From Acheta domesticus (taxonomy: Eukaryota; Arthropoda; Insecta; Orthoptera; Gryllidae): 64,000 nucleotides of DNA. Location of the stretch: contig JAHLJT010008756.1 in assembly GCA_031308135.1 (NCBI GenBank), positions 63,170,028 through 63,234,027 of the forward strand, written 5' to 3'. The position numbers and the translations under genes are program-made. A model generated the notes under the pieces. The model saw only the letters and a list, made by a program, of their open reading frames with translations. It ran no database searches and was not told the origin of the DNA. Below are positions 35,590 to 48,235 of this stretch, one piece after another (the first letter of the stretch is position 1; every line of letters begins with the position of its first letter).

Positions 35590-37145
35590 CTGTAAATACC
35601 TTTCACCACAAAGTACGTCTTACCATCTCGGTTCTCCAACCACATTCTGACGGTCAATTATAAAACCTGCATTCCGTCGAAAAGGTGCTGGCAATGCCTC
35701 CCAACGCGGTGGGTCCCGGCTACTTCATGTGCCAACACGCGACTTATTCTACCGACTGCTAGACCTCTCACATGAGCAAGAGCATGTTTCTCCCGCATCG
35801 CTCCACGACTCCACAGGAGCTCATTATCCTCCACGCATTAAGATTCACCAAACAAAAACATCAATTTTCATTCATCCGCTTCCCCTTCTCCACCGACACT
35901 TCTCTCTCTTTTTTTTTTTTTGGTCCCTCGGGAGCATCAGACTCCAAAGTCATTGTGAAACCTGAATCACAAGCCGACGTGGACATTCAGTAGCGTGATG
36001 CTAATGGTTTTCTTTTGTCTGCAAACGTAATGGAGAGAAGAGCTTCATTCAGTTGAACACGCGCCTCCCTTTTTCGAGCTCCATTCACGGCTCCGATTGC
36101 CGTGGCAGTAGTTTAAACTGCGTGAATGAAACCACACCGAGAGAGCTAGTCCAGGGCCGCTTGTCTTCCTCCAGGAGCACCCAGCTTCCCTGATTTAGGA
36201 CGAAATTCACCCAAGTGTTTTATTCTTGTACACGCCAGCCTGCGAGGGAAATTTACTGCTGGAGAGTCGGTCTTCAGGTTTCCTGTTACGAGATGCCGCT
36301 TCTTAGGAAGACGTTAAGACAAGCGTGGCGGACGCCTCGGAGATTTAAAATGCGATTTGGGAGAGACTCCTCGGCAGATACATGCGTACGGGTGTTGCTA
36401 CAGTGGTTCTACAGAAACAGAGGCTTGTTTTCTCAAGGGAATAAGGTTTTGTGTTGGGAATCCGTGAGGCAATGTTTTCTTGTACCTCACTTTCAGAAAT
36501 ATATAATTGAAAACTTGCATAATTGGAAAATTTAGTACCACCAGGTATTTTACAATAAAAATTTCCAAAAATCTTTCTACAATATTAATGGACAATATGG
36601 GTGTATTAAAACTTTAATTGCAAGGATTGATTAAAGATGAATATCATAATATTTTTATACTCTATTCTCTTTTTATCATTAATGAAACTAAAAAGAAGAG
36701 TTGAATATTTTTCGATTTTCAGAAACTAGAAGCATTTATATTACAAATTTCCAATGTGCGAAAAGTGTAGCAAAATCGTGTACAACTGCATTCTCATACT
36801 CAGTGCGTCACTGCTTACGAAACAGCTGACATCATACGACAGCAAGATCATAATTCAGGGTCGTAAGGTGAAATATTCAATTTTTCACAGGAATCAAGTT
36901 CATTCTAATGATCGAATCTTCAGGTTTTGGGCCATACATGAGAATTTTGATTGATAGTGAACTGCGCAACCAAACAATGAGATAGCTATTAAAAGATACG
37001 AGAGATGTAATAGGTGGTGACACAGTTTTTTCGCGGAGAATAAGTCAATAAGACGTAAAAAATAAATTTGATAGGAGGGCAATATATTTTACAATTATTG
37101 GAACTAATCTTCTAGCCAGAATAAAGTAGGTATTGAATTTATTTA
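35590..37145 (+). repeat. ~1.55 kb segmental duplication, copy 1
   Basis: Near-identical, same-orientation match to 62465-64000, from the ACAAAGTACGTCTTACCATC block to at least the TAGCC(A/T)GAATA block. Differences are scattered substitutions, 1-5 bp indels and a homopolymer length change (poly-T near 35910 versus 62770). Open frames (for example 36215-36535, 106 codons) are disrupted by indels in the other copy. Shared reading frame is therefore not preserved and coding is unlikely. Copy 2 begins immediately after an assembly gap. Confidence 0.95.
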
Positions 37146-38465
37146 TGTTATTCAATGATCACACATCATTGTTATAGCGTGTCGATTTATTTTATTAGAA
37201 TTTATAATTTTATGAACATACGAATTAGCACACACACACATCCACCATTTTTCCCTTACCAAAGGGAAATCAACTTAAATGATTAGACACAAATGTAGGA
37301 AATGATCTGGGGAATCAATATTATCTCATTTGCATAAATAATGTGACTTATCAACTTCTTCACCGATATCAAATATCTATGATGTCTACGTGAGTGTTTG
37401 ACTGATTTTAATATCATAAACAAGCAATAAGTGAAACATCTATGTATTAACCTAAGCTGAAAGTACTTCCGAATTTGTCTCTACATTTTGTTGGATTATT
37501 GAAATCGGCCATTTCTCTCTTATGAACAAATATACGCCATTGCTTCGTAATTTGGTTACTAGTGTTAACTAGTCAAGATTAACTTACAAAAATGAAAATT
37601 TTGAAGACGAATTATTTCAAGTTCAAAGTGCTTTAAACTTCAAAGCGAATTATTCAAAGCAAAACGGTAGACTTGATTCTTAAACCTTTTTCAGGTGAAT
37701 CCCCCACGAAGTTGACCATAGGCGCGCACGATCTTTCTTTCCTCATACTTGGCCCCATTTTCCCCTCACATGCACTAACTACCACATATATCGGAAGAGC
37801 AGGCAGTAGCTTAAGAAGATTACCCCACTGCCGCGATGCCCCACTGGAGGAGAGATCTGAGGAGGCACATAGGAACCGTAGGTTATCATACGCCGGGAAC
37901 TCACGTACCAATAGAAAATAAAAATTGCTACCTTTCAGGTGACTGTTCCTTACCTTTTATAAATAATCCCTCACCTCGCCTTACGTTTACAATGGCCGTT
38001 AGAAGAGCAGAGCCTCAGATCATCACCGCTTTTCAGTATGTGGCCATCCAAACGCTAGCCTTTCCTTTAGGCAGACAATCGGCATTGAACTCTGTCGTCT
38101 ACCAAAAAACCTCTCGTAATTGTGACACGTATTCCTTAGAATTGGGAATCATTCTGTGCTTGTTATCTATTTTATTTGCTATATACCGTAACATATGGAG
38201 TAAGTCTTTACTCTGATATGCAATGAAACTTTTATTTAAAAAAATACCGAACACATTTTTCCTCGTGTACTTTAAAATATACGCTCGATTTTTGTTCTCC
38301 TGGCCTATATTGTGAAGTTTCTGAGATAAATGACACTTTATACATTAGTTGAATAAACTATGCTGCGTGACTTTTGAAAGAAATCGTTCATCTCATTATT
38401 ACAATGTATTTAGTTCAAAGAAGTAAAATTTGCAAATAATGTTAAGGAAACTTTATAAAACTAGT
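37146..38465. other. Intergenic, no gene recognised
   Basis: AT-rich sequence. The 126-codon plus-strand frame at 37836-38216 ends in a hydrophobic stretch (ILCLLSILFAIY, near its C-terminus) that could be a membrane segment. No homology, start context or conservation is available, so it is left uncalled. Confidence 0.4.
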
Positions 38466-38469
38466 GAAG

Positions 38470-39062
38470 AATGCAGTCGGGACCTCAGCATTCCTGCCGC
38501 CTCCCGCGCCCCGCGATGCGGATACAAAACGGTCCAATGAGAGGCCCTTGAGGAACACCGGCCCGCCCCCTGGGCTAATTTGTCGAGGACGGGCGTAAGG
38601 CGATCCTCCGGGCGCGGCGAGGCGAGGCGACACTTTGATCGGGCTCCTCGACCATTCGCGGCACGTCCTCACGTAATGATTTGCGATAATCGCCGTCCGC
38701 GGCGGGGCGGACGCGAGTGGGCGGGGCGGGGCGGCGCGGGGCGGGCAGCGCGAGGCGGCTCGGCGTGAGCCAGTGTGATCTACTTAACGAGAGAACCGAT
38801 TACAGGCCGGAGTAAATCAATTAAGAGGCGGGCAGTGGCGGGAGCAGCAGGGTGGGAAGGGAAGGGAGGGGAGGGAGGGTAGAGACGTGGGAACGCGCCC
38901 CGCCTCCCGCGCGCCGCGCCGCGTCGTTAATTGCGCAACAACTCGACAATTACCGGCGCCCTGGCGCGCTCGCGGATCCTGGTGCGGAGGCGCTGGCACC
39001 CACCCCGGGACGCCCACGGCGGGCGCCGCCGCCCACGGGTGCTGGGCGTCCGCCTGTCTGCG
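38470..39062. other. GC-rich, CpG-dense island with ATTA-type motifs
   Basis: Strong CpG content with GGGGCGG (GC-box-like) motifs at 38703-38745. AT-rich homeodomain-type sites are embedded: GGGCTAATTTG, CGTAATGATTTGCGATAATCG, CCGATTACAGGCC (38796-38808) and TTAATTG...CAATTACC (38928-38953). The 13-mer CCGATTACAGGCC recurs in the 52.4 kb island. It could be a CpG-island promoter or enhancer, or a GC-rich repeat. No transcript evidence. Confidence 0.55.
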
Positions 39063-39184
39063 TTTCCTTCTCTTTTTCAGGCCGATTTTCTTCACTGCGA
39101 TATTTTTTCCATTCTTCTAATGCCTTTCATTCTTCTATCAGCGACTTTCCTTTTGTCACCTCTTTTTCAGTTTCGTCCATTTTG

Positions 39185-39460
39185 CTCTATCATTCTCTCT
39201 CTCTCTCTGCCTCTTTCTGTCTCTCTCTCTGCCTCTGTCTGTCTCTCTCTCTGCCTCTGTCTGTCTCTCTCTCTGCCTCTGTCTGTCTCTCTCTCTCTGC
39301 CTCTGTCTGTCTCTCTCTCTGCCTCTGTCTGTCTCTCTCTCTCTGCCTCTGTCTGTCTCTCTCTCTGCCTCTGTCTGTCTCTCTCTCTGCCTCTGTCTCT
39401 GTCTTTCTCTGTCTCTGTCTTTCTCTGTTTCTGTCTGTCTCTTTCTGTCTCTCTTTGACT
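39185..39460. repeat. CT-rich minisatellite, ~22-26 bp unit
   Basis: Ordered array of a unit reading roughly CTCTCTCTCTGCCTCTGTCTGT, about ten copies. It follows a GC island. The long Ser/Leu/Cys frames (211 and 175 codons, plus strand) and the Arg/Glu/Gln frame (96 codons, minus) are translations of the array. Confidence 0.95.
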
Positions 39461-42400
39461 AATTTAAGGTCGCGTTTCAAATACTAAGGTCATAAAGCGA
39501 CTACTGTAACTAAATCGTAACGGTAGACGGGCACACACAAACATCCTTGCCCTGGGAGGGTTTCGCGACTCTTCAGGCTCGAAGCTTCAGCTATGACTCT
39601 TCAGCCGTAGGGACCTCTGCTATCCAGGCCGGCATCATTCTCTTCATACTGTACATCACAATTTAATAACTGGAAGGTTCCCTTCCTTCTCCTTCTCGTC
39701 AACGACCACTATTACACAAGGATTTCTCTCTGAAATCTTTTCTCGCTTTTTTTGCTTTTTTCCCCTTCTTTTCACATCATTCTATTTTCTTAAATCCATT
39801 TTTCTTCGTCACATTCTCTGCTTTCGTCTACTCTTATCTCGTTGATTTTACCTTCTATTACATTTTCTTCACCTTCTATTACATTCTCTCACCTTTTATG
39901 CATCTTTGTCTTGCTGTCATGCTAACGCTTCTTGAGGTACGTACAGAAATTATCGCGTTCTGTTCTTTATTTTAAAAATTCTCACACGAGTAACTGATCT
40001 ACCCAAAAGCGTTTCCTTCTCTTTTTCGTGCCGTTTTCTTTCCACTTATTTTCACATTCCTATTTTTCACTTCGCCCTTCTTTCCATTCTCCTGAGGTGT
40101 TTCACCCCATCTATCATTGACTTTTCATTTCTGCTTTTACAATTCGTCTCCCTTCGTCCGTCTTTCTCGTATAAAGATCCCTGGCAGATCGATAACTGGA
40201 AGTTCTACTCTTTCTAATCTTTAGCAACCACACTCTGGGCAGGAGATACTTTGATCTGTCTCTATGCATTCCCTCTTCGTCTTGGTTCCTCGTTCTCCGC
40301 CTCGTCTATTTTTTCTTGTTTTCATACACTCCACTTGTTCTATTCTATCATCTGTACAGAAATGAACTGCGCAAAAATCGAAGATAGAAATGTGTGTTCG
40401 GGCGTGTTGCATAATTCAATTCTTATTATCCTATTTTGTTGTCTTTAATTATTATTATTTTAAAAATATTGTTTTATTGTTACTCTGTAACAGCAACTCC
40501 TAGAGAATTTTGATATAGTTATAATTAAATACTGTATAATCTAAAGTAAATATTATAAAATATTTTTGGACTCTTTCTGCATAATGCTCCGTTGCAATAT
40601 TAAAACATTATTTATTCATTCACGCCAAAAGCAATAAATTTAGACAACTTCGTAACCACTTTTCATCCTTGCAGTTTCGCACTCAGAGTACAACTTTCAC
40701 AAGTGAAGTAACCTTGTTACTCATGACCAACATTAAATATTTAATCTTTATATTCAGTATGAAGTATGAACATGTGCCTGAAAATTAACAGTTTGATAGT
40801 GTCTCTCTATTTTTTATTATAAAACACAAGGCGGTAATGAATAGAATATTAGTTATGTTCAATAGTTTATTCGTAAAATATTCGTAATTTGTGAAGATAT
40901 ATTATCTTATATTTTCATGCACACATTCCTATTTCTTATTTTTAAATATTTTGATAAATATTCTATAAAAAAATAGCGCGTAATATTTATATTACGATTT
41001 CGAGTCAACGTACGTAAGCCCTAATATAGAACACTTTCAAACGGACAACTATAGTCAGATCCTGTCTAACGTAACTGCGCAATTTCAGAAATTTCAGTCA
41101 AAGAAACTTAAGTGACGGTAAAAGAAAGGAAGATGACCAATAAAGAAAAAAACGAAAGGAAAAAGGAAACACGAAAAAAATTAACGAATACGTTTAACTG
41201 AAGACCAGTAGTAATGCTTCTCTCTGCATGTACCGCGGCGATGCTGCAGCCAAGTGGCAGGAACCGGAAGTGACTGCGCGAGTCAGCGCTGGTCCGCAGC
41301 GCGGCGCCCGAGGCAGTGGCTGCTAATGGCGGTCACTCCATCAGGATGCCTTTCCAACGTGACAGGAAAATTGTCATCCTAATAGGCGTGTCATTAATCA
41401 CGCATTTCCGTAACGTATAGCGGTTATGATTTTCGTTGTGAGGATCTCGCGCTGGAGAAGCAACTGGTTCCACGAGCAGCCTAAGGCGAGCCACTACTCG
41501 GAACATCCAGGGGTGCACGAAGCCGAGTGAACACTTTGCATTTGATTAATATTAGTTTTATTGATGACTTTGTAATAGTTTTATGGAACACGAGGTTTTG
41601 ATGACATGCCGAACTTCTGATTGGAAATTCGATCTTCACTCTGCTTTTATGTTTTGTATTTATTACCAGTTGTACTTAAATTTCTAAACTTTACATTTGT
41701 CATAACATTTAGACGCCACTTTGAATTTCACAGTATGTACAATTTCATTCTTAAATTGTTGACATTAAGATGATCTTTTCCGTGAACTCATAATTTTATT
41801 TGTAGTTTCATAAAATATATTTGTAATTATTTATTAGTAAATGTTATTTTTAATATTTATTAGCTTCAGAATTTAAACAGATAAAATCAATTAATGGGCC
41901 ATGGACGCGATATTTTTATCGCGTTCATGCCACATTTACACTCATTTTTCACAACAAAACAGCTCGGAATTATATGCAAAGCGCCAAAAAACCTTCATAA
42001 GGAAAATTTATTATTGTGAGAGTTTTGGCAGCAAAAAATAACTTCTTTTCAAGCTCAAGAAATTAAACAATGCTATTCAACGATAGAAGTTTACTTTAAG
42101 AACATTATAAATGAGTTTTATACCTTGCTACCTAAAGATTAGTAATTTTACAGCTCCATTCTTTCAACAAAAGCGCATTTTTCTGCGTGTTACCCTAACT
42201 TCACCTGGGAGAGGATATTCAATTCGAGAGTTCTCTTGCTTTGATTTCTGCGGTTGGCCGTGGAACGTGCAACAGTGGCCTCGAGAACTCGCTTTCGTTG
42301 AAGGCTGTATCCGCGAAGTGGTTACGGTGATACAAGAAATGATTTTCACGACCATTGAAGGTTGATGTAGTTGTAGGTATAGAAATGGCGTTATCTGTAG

Positions 42401-42780
42401 TGGAGATGCATAAAACTCAAAGTCTGTGATAACAATGGAGATTTCAGTAACAACTATGATGAAAGAGGTGATGTTGACATTGGGGGTGAGAGGGATGGTG
42501 ATTGTGATGATTCTGAGGTATTGCTAGTTCTGTATTCGAAGAGCTAATGGAAGTGACATTGAGAATGAAAATGGGTTTGGTGATAACGGAATCAAGGATG
42601 TTTCTCATGGGGTTGGTTCCGCTGGAAATTAATACGTAATGGTTTGAGATGAGCTGATAGGGTATTGATATCGGTGACTGTGATAACGACACCCGTGTGC
42701 ATATACGAGTACAGAATAATTTTAGTGGGATCAGATATCAAAGTGCTAGTGAATACTTCGAACATTTTTTTAATACATAT
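39461..42780. other. Intergenic, no gene recognised
   Basis: 39.5-40.45 kb is pyrimidine-leaning. 40.45-42.1 kb is AT-rich with a compact GC patch at 41220-41350. 42.1-42.8 kb is of mixed composition, with GTGATGA-like sequence starting to appear. Open frames up to 84 codons have no motifs. Confidence 0.45.
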
Positions 42781-42784
42781 TTTA

Positions 42785-42835
42785 TTTGCAATTTGTTTGC
42801 AGTTTGTTTTACATTTTGTTTGCAGTTTGATTAAC
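42785..42835. repeat. Short TTTGTTTGCAG minisatellite
   Basis: Three to four imperfect copies of (CA)TTTGTTTGCAGTTTG over ~50 bp. Confidence 0.7.
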
Positions 42836-42879
42836 TTCGAATAATGTGGAAGAGATGTTCTAGATACAGATAACATGTG

Positions 42880-44060
42880 ACGTGGTGGTGTTGACAGTGG
42901 TGTTGTGGTCATGGTGACTGTGGTGTGTTCATGGAAGCTGCGATAGTGAGGACGATGGAGAGGAAGGTGGGGAGGGCGATGGCGTGGGGGATGGTCACGG
43001 GAGTGACGAAGGTGTGAGGGATAGGGAAGGAGATGGTGAGGAGGATAGTGGCCTTGATGGCGAGGACGAAGCAATGATGAGAGCCATGGTGACGGCAGAG
43101 CGACAGTGAGGGGGATGGTGAAAGTTATGGTGAGGGAAATAGTAGAGGCGATGGCGATAGCAAATGGGAGTACAATGGCGATGGCGAGAGCAATGGGAAG
43201 GAGATGATGAGAGGATAGTAAGGTGGATGGTAAGGATGATGATAAGGGTGATGGTCAGGTGGTGGCGATGGGCAGGGCGATGATAGAGGAATGATGTCGG
43301 TGATGGTGAGGGCAATAGTGAGGGTGATGTTGGGGGAATGATGAGAGCGGGGTTAGGGGGCGATGATCACCGTGATGGTGAGGAGAATGGCGAAGAGGAT
43401 GGTGAAGGCGATGGTGAGGGTGATGGTGAGAGCGATGGTAAAGGCAATGGCGATGGGGACGGTAACGGTGGGTGAGGACTGGAGGCGAGGACAGGGGTGA
43501 GGATAGGGGCGAGGGTTGGGGCGAGGGCGGGGGTGAGGGCAGAGGGTGGGGCAGAGGGATGGGCGAGGAAGATGCTGGGGGCCATGGAGACGGTGTGGGC
43601 GAGGACGAGGACGAAGACGAGATCGAGGGCGATGATGAGGGCGGTGCTGAGGGCGTGGGTGAGGGTGAGAGCTATGGCGAGGGCAATGATGATGTTGATG
43701 GAGAGGGCGCTGGTGAGGGCGATGCGATGGCAGAGCCAACGGCAGCGATTAGAGGGGAAGTCGCAGCCTGCGCCATCTGCGGCGGGCGCGGCCGCGGCGG
43801 TGGCATCAGTGGAGGAGCCGCGCCGGAGATATTGGTGGTGGCGGCGCGGCGGCGCCGTTGGAGGCTAAGAAAGTTATTTCTCCGAGGCCGCATCGCCGAT
43901 ATAATTTGAAGGCGCAGGTTATTTGAGTGATTGTCGGCCCCTTCCCGACCGCCTCCATTAGCACGTTCCGGGTGAGTCGGCCGGCCGCCTGCAGCGCATG
44001 CGCAGCCCAGGCTGTTCTCGCGACGCGCGTGAAGGGATTTGCCTGTCGGCTTTTGCCTTG
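42880..44060. repeat. GGTGATGG/GAGGGCGATG degenerate array plus GC island
   Basis: 42880-43735 is a purine-rich, loosely 6-18 bp periodic array (GGTGAGGGTGATG, GGCGAGGG), similar in type to 14.23-14.9 kb. 43736-44060 is CpG-rich (GGCGCGGCGGCGCC). The plus- and minus-strand frames of 123-160 codons are repeat-derived. Confidence 0.8.
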
Positions 44061-44666
44061 CGTCAGTTTCCGTAATTTTTTACTTTTATGGCAACTTTCG
44101 CATAAAACTTCGTTATCGGGTAATTGTAGGATATTTGAAAGAAGGATATTTGAATATAAGCTTGGAACGTCATAGTTTACATTGGTTTTGCAGATCCTTA
44201 ACCTCGATATTGTTAGAAGAGCAACAGCACTTTCGGTAAAATTCGAGTACTTTCTTCTGATTGTAATGTCTGATTGTAATGTAATTAAAACGAACTGAAA
44301 TAATTAAGGGAAAATCATTCCTATTCTTTCACTCTAGCAATACACCAAACAATTGCAAAATTATCACGGGCGATGTACTGTATATTGATGAGTTTCACAA
44401 TGAAGCATTTTTCAGAATAAAACTGAATTTTCTGATGACATGATGAGGTTAAGTTCGAAGATAGTATTCACAATTGTATTTTCTGCTTGCCTTCTTATGC
44501 TGTTGCAAGAAATATGTGTGTAAATTTAAATAATATGGTTGATACTGCCTTACGTTAAGGTTCTTTTTTAATGTTATTTTGTTATTAATGGTTTCTAATT
44601 ATACTGTTTACCTTACCTTTAAAATCTGATTCTTATAATTCTGAAAGAATACGCAACCAAAACACT
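44061..44666. other. Intergenic, no gene recognised
   Basis: AT-rich sequence with nothing supported. Confidence 0.45.
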
Positions 44667-45837
44667 TACGCCCATATTCTCAATACCGTGTAATACGAGA
44701 ATTATCGTCGACTCCAGATTATTCGCGAATCAAAGCAAAAATCCTTATTCACGAGGCAGGATCGGTTGCGATTCGAGGATTAGACGCCCCGATTTCGATC
44801 CGTGGGTTATACATCCGATTTCGGCGTATAATTCGCGAATTGCACTTGTTGCCATTGGCGACCCTGTTAAACAATACAGACGACTCCGCCAAGTACGATT
44901 TGTTTGCTGTTGAATTTATGGAATGCGTTTGAAATAAAGAGAGACTCCTCTATTTTGCTTCCATTCTGTCATCAGTAATATAAATCTGAGTAGTCAGTTA
45001 ATGCTGAATAATTTTGAATAATAATATTGTTTCTAGTAACGGGTTCAGCAATTATCGTATTTAATATTATATAATTTGGACTTATCATTCTATCAGTGCA
45101 GGTTATTTTTTAATAAAATCACATTATTAGCCTTTGCTTTCAATTAAAGGTATGGTCATAGTTTATCTTACTTTCATCTATTAGAATATCTTTTTTAATT
45201 TTTACATTCACTATAGGAGATCATCAGAAATATATACTTGCAACACCCAAAAACAGTGTAGATATTGTTAAAATAATCAGGCAAATAAATGGTCAAGGAA
45301 TTTCAAGTTAAATATTTGAATATACCATAAATTCAAATAATTGAAATGGATTACAAAGGTTAAAGAAAGAATACAATAACAATTAGACAAAAATGCTACT
45401 AAGTAGATCCTTGGTTAAATTGAATTATAAGTTTTTTCATTTGAAGTAAATAAATAAAAACTGAATGCAGTTAACAAATATTTTTATTTCATTAATGTTC
45501 AATATTGAAACAGAAACTTTTCTGGTAAACAAATGATAATTTTCACAAATTTAATGCCCAAATACAGAAATATTACTGAACCCTAAGTTATAAACACAAT
45601 AAACAAAAATAAAAAAGAAGAGACATAGCAAAATATGCTGAATGGTTTCAATGTAATGAATATTTTATTCCTTTGCTAACCATTTGTAGAACAAATATAA
45701 AATCTCAAATTGCTAAAAACAAACAAATAAAGGATGTAGTCCATATTTGATTCCATTACTAATTTAACGTGTAGACAAAATTTAATTTTTTTAAAGAATG
45801 AATTGTTTGTTCTTCATATCTTGATAATATTCAAATT

Positions 45838-46017
45838 TTAGGTAGATAAACATTGCATCCTCAACTCATGTTCATTCATAAACTCAAATTCTTCTTGATG
45901 CTTTAAGAATGTGGAATCCTTCAGGTACTGTTTGCATTCCTGGGAAGTAGATACCATTCTCATAATTTCTGGTCCCTTTCGCAGCTGCTGGTACTGGTTA
46001 TCTATCTCTGACATATC
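45838..46017 (-). CDS. Candidate terminal exon (exon C) of an unrecognised protein gene
   Basis: The minus strand has a splice-acceptor-like TTATTTCCAAATAG immediately before 46017. A 59-codon open frame beginning DMSEIDNQYQQLRKGPE and ending HELRMQCLST then runs to TAA at 45838-45840. Composition is that of a soluble helical protein (many Glu, Gln, Lys, Met) and unlike the surrounding AT-rich noise. An AATAAA on the minus strand lies at 45664-45669, about 170 nt after the stop. Phase 0 at the acceptor matches the phase-0 donor of exon B. I do not recognise the protein. It could be a host gene's last exon or a gene carried by the flanking inverted-terminus element. Confidence 0.4.
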   Translation of the reverse strand, partial: DMSEIDNQYQQLRKGPEIMRMVSTSQECKQYLKDSTFLKHQEEFEFMNEHELRMQCLST

Positions 46018-46086
46018 CTATTTGGAAATAAAATATTCATTTTTAAAGGATATCTTTATGAGTCCCTTTTTCTAAATATGAATATT

Positions 46087-46470
46087 ATTGCATAAAGAAA
46101 GGTTCCATTCATTGTAGACAACCAGGTGATAATAAAATATATTTCATACAAGGTTGAAATTTGTACATAAAACAAAGTTGGAATTTTTACAATGTTTCAG
46201 AGATAATTTGTCTCCATCATCACAAATCATTTGTCTCCATCACATGTCAATCACAATCACGTCTCCATCACAAATCATTTGTCTCCATCGTCAGGTACTT
46301 TTTGGCTTATATCCAATATAATCCAAAAAGTACCTGATGATGGAGACAAATGATCTCTGAAACATTGTAAAAACTCCAACTTTGTTTTATGTACAAACTT
46401 CAATCTTGTATGAAATATTTTTTATTATCACCTGATTGTCTATAATGAATGGAACCTTTCTTTATGCAAT
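46087..46470. mobile_element. Fold-back (long inverted repeat) element
   Basis: Outer ends ATTGCATAAAGAAAGG (46087) and its inverse (ending 46470). The arms are similar throughout to a centre near 46315, where the palindrome CAGGTACTTTTTGG.TTATAT.. folds back on itself. The left arm is ~60 nt longer because a CAAATCATTTGTCTCCATC module is duplicated. Arms match ~90% by eye. It lies between exon candidates B and C, so it would be intronic if that gene is real. Confidence 0.85.
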
Positions 46471-47159
46471 GAAGAAAGACAAACAATAAAAACATACGAA
46501 TATTATTGACATGAATATGATTGTAGAAATTGTAAAATAACTGGTTTCATCACTGCCAACAAAAGTTTGCTGATAATAAAGAAACTTGTTTCATTTATCT
46601 ACAATGTCAACGATATGTCACAAATCCATCAACGTTATAGTAAAGATTACCAAAGATGAACTTCAGGAAACATAAGTGTTTCAATTCATTTACAATTGAG
46701 AGTGTAGAATTAGATTTTTGAAAAGAGAATAAATGAAAAAATAAATTCAGCACTCTACAAATGCTTTAAAAGATGGTTCGGTTGTTAAAAAAATTGATAA
46801 TAAAATTACTAGCAATAAACAAATTGAAAAACCAAAACAATTTTGTTTTAATTACTTCCCTTATACAACAGATCTTAATTTTTTTAAATCCTAAGTTCAG
46901 AAATCCAACCCTGCAATCAGTCCAAACATAAATAATATTCTAAAAGAATGTTTGATACTGGAATCCCAATCTAATATAGACTATGCACATTAACAATATG
47001 CACAATATATTTATAGAAGTTGTGGTATCAGATATCATAAGACAGATATATAATCAATAATGATTGTTGACATTTAATTAATCTTTCTTTAAATTCAATG
47101 ATATTATAAAATGTAAATGATTTTTAAAATTCAATATTTTTATATTTAGCCTACCTTAC

Positions 47160-47239
47160 ATTTTCAGCAACGAAGTAACAATAATCTGCTTCAGCTTCCA
47201 GAAATAGAAGGGTATTTTTCATTAAACAAGTATATATTA
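47160..47239 (-). CDS. Candidate internal exon (exon B), 80 nt
   Basis: Minus strand. Preceded by a good polypyrimidine-type acceptor (TTTTGTGTTTCTCTGAATCCATAG) ending at 47240, and followed by a donor AAT|GTAAGG at 47160/47159. The frame reads IYTCLMKNTLLFLEAEADYC then YFVAEN, ending in phase 0, which joins exon C in frame. An alternative, shorter exon (47160-47194) using the AG at 47195-47196 is also in phase. Chance occurrence cannot be excluded for so short an exon. Confidence 0.33.
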
Positions 47240-47860
47240 CTATGGATTCAGAGAAACACAAAACATAAATATGAATTAGTACATTTAACAATAAGAGTTC
47301 ATGAAAATGTGCAAATAATAGTTTTGGAATCTATGTGAAAACCAAAGAATATTTTATATACTATTTCACATTTATTCCAGTATGTCACACCAAAACAAAA
47401 ATAAAATTTTATTTTGTATCTTCTGAAGAAGACAAAGTAACTTTGATATCTGGGCAGGATTATTTCCAATTTTTAATTTTATGACAATTATGCTGAATTT
47501 GTTTTGTTTATTAAAAGACATGGTTTATCATGTTTTATTGTATACATTTCATTTTAAAAAATTGTGCAAGTATTACTTGCATTTGAATGTTTCATGACAT
47601 CATATTTGATTTGATTTTGTTTGGTAAAACCATGGTTTAGGGTGGCACGATTCCTTTGAAAATAGTCTTGAGGTGAAATTATTTTATTAGTTGCACTAAA
47701 AACTACTGAAATAACTTTTGCATGTAGCCCTTCACCAGAACACAAAGTATCAATCAAAAATATTTGTAAAACTCTTGGTAGAGAGCCAGTACTGTTGTTT
47801 TGAAAATTAAATACACAACTTGCAAGGTAGATAAAACCAAAAACACTTACTTCGAGTCAT

Positions 47861-48232
47861 TTTTTTTTAATAGGTAATTATGACACATTGATACATAATT
47901 TCAATTCTTTAACTATGTGGCTAGGCTGAAGGCCTTTAAGCCATTACAATACCTACATCCTACCGCATTCTAACCTTTCGAATTCTGGCATTCACCCCTA
48001 ATGGTCTCTTCATCGCATCAAAGCCGCGGAAAGGAGACCATAAGGTACGGCTGAGGAAAAAACCCCTGAAGGGGGAAAAACCTGCCGTCAGAAGACGAGT
48101 ACATGCTAAACTACTAGTTTTTATTTTCTAAACTATTTATTTATTTCCTGGCGTGGGCATCTTCTCCATCCCGTCTTTGGCCTCCTCAGCCCCTGAAATC
48201 AAACACCGCCACAGAAGATCGCCCGCACCACC
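47861..48232 (-). mobile_element. Poly(A) retroposon with 13 bp target-site duplication
   Basis: Perfect 13 bp direct repeats TACTTCGAGTCAT flank it (47848-47860 and 48233-48245). Read on the minus strand, the insert starts GGTGGTGCGGGCGATCTTC, contains a CCCTTCAGGGG hairpin-like segment, and ends in A8 (T8 at 47861-47868). The 372 bp length, A-tail and TSD are diagnostic of LINE-mobilised retroposition. I find no clear A/B boxes, so it may be a non-tRNA SINE or an internally deleted LINE. It landed on the predicted splice donor of exon A. Confidence 0.85.
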
Positions 48233-48235
48233 TAC

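Noticed and set aside
35729..36535. Apparently conserved ORFs in the 1.55 kb duplication
   Set aside because: Copy 2 differs by frame-breaking indels, so identity reflects duplication and not selection on a protein.
37836..38216. 126-codon frame with a C-terminal hydrophobic stretch
   Set aside because: A single hydrophobic run is weak evidence. No homologue recognised and no promoter or poly(A) context.
39190..39450. CRISPR-like regularly spaced repeats
   Set aside because: Unit and spacer are the same simple CT sequence, and the context is eukaryotic.
38852..39487. 211-codon frame with Ser/Leu/Cys repeats
   Set aside because: Translation of the CT-rich 22-26 bp array.
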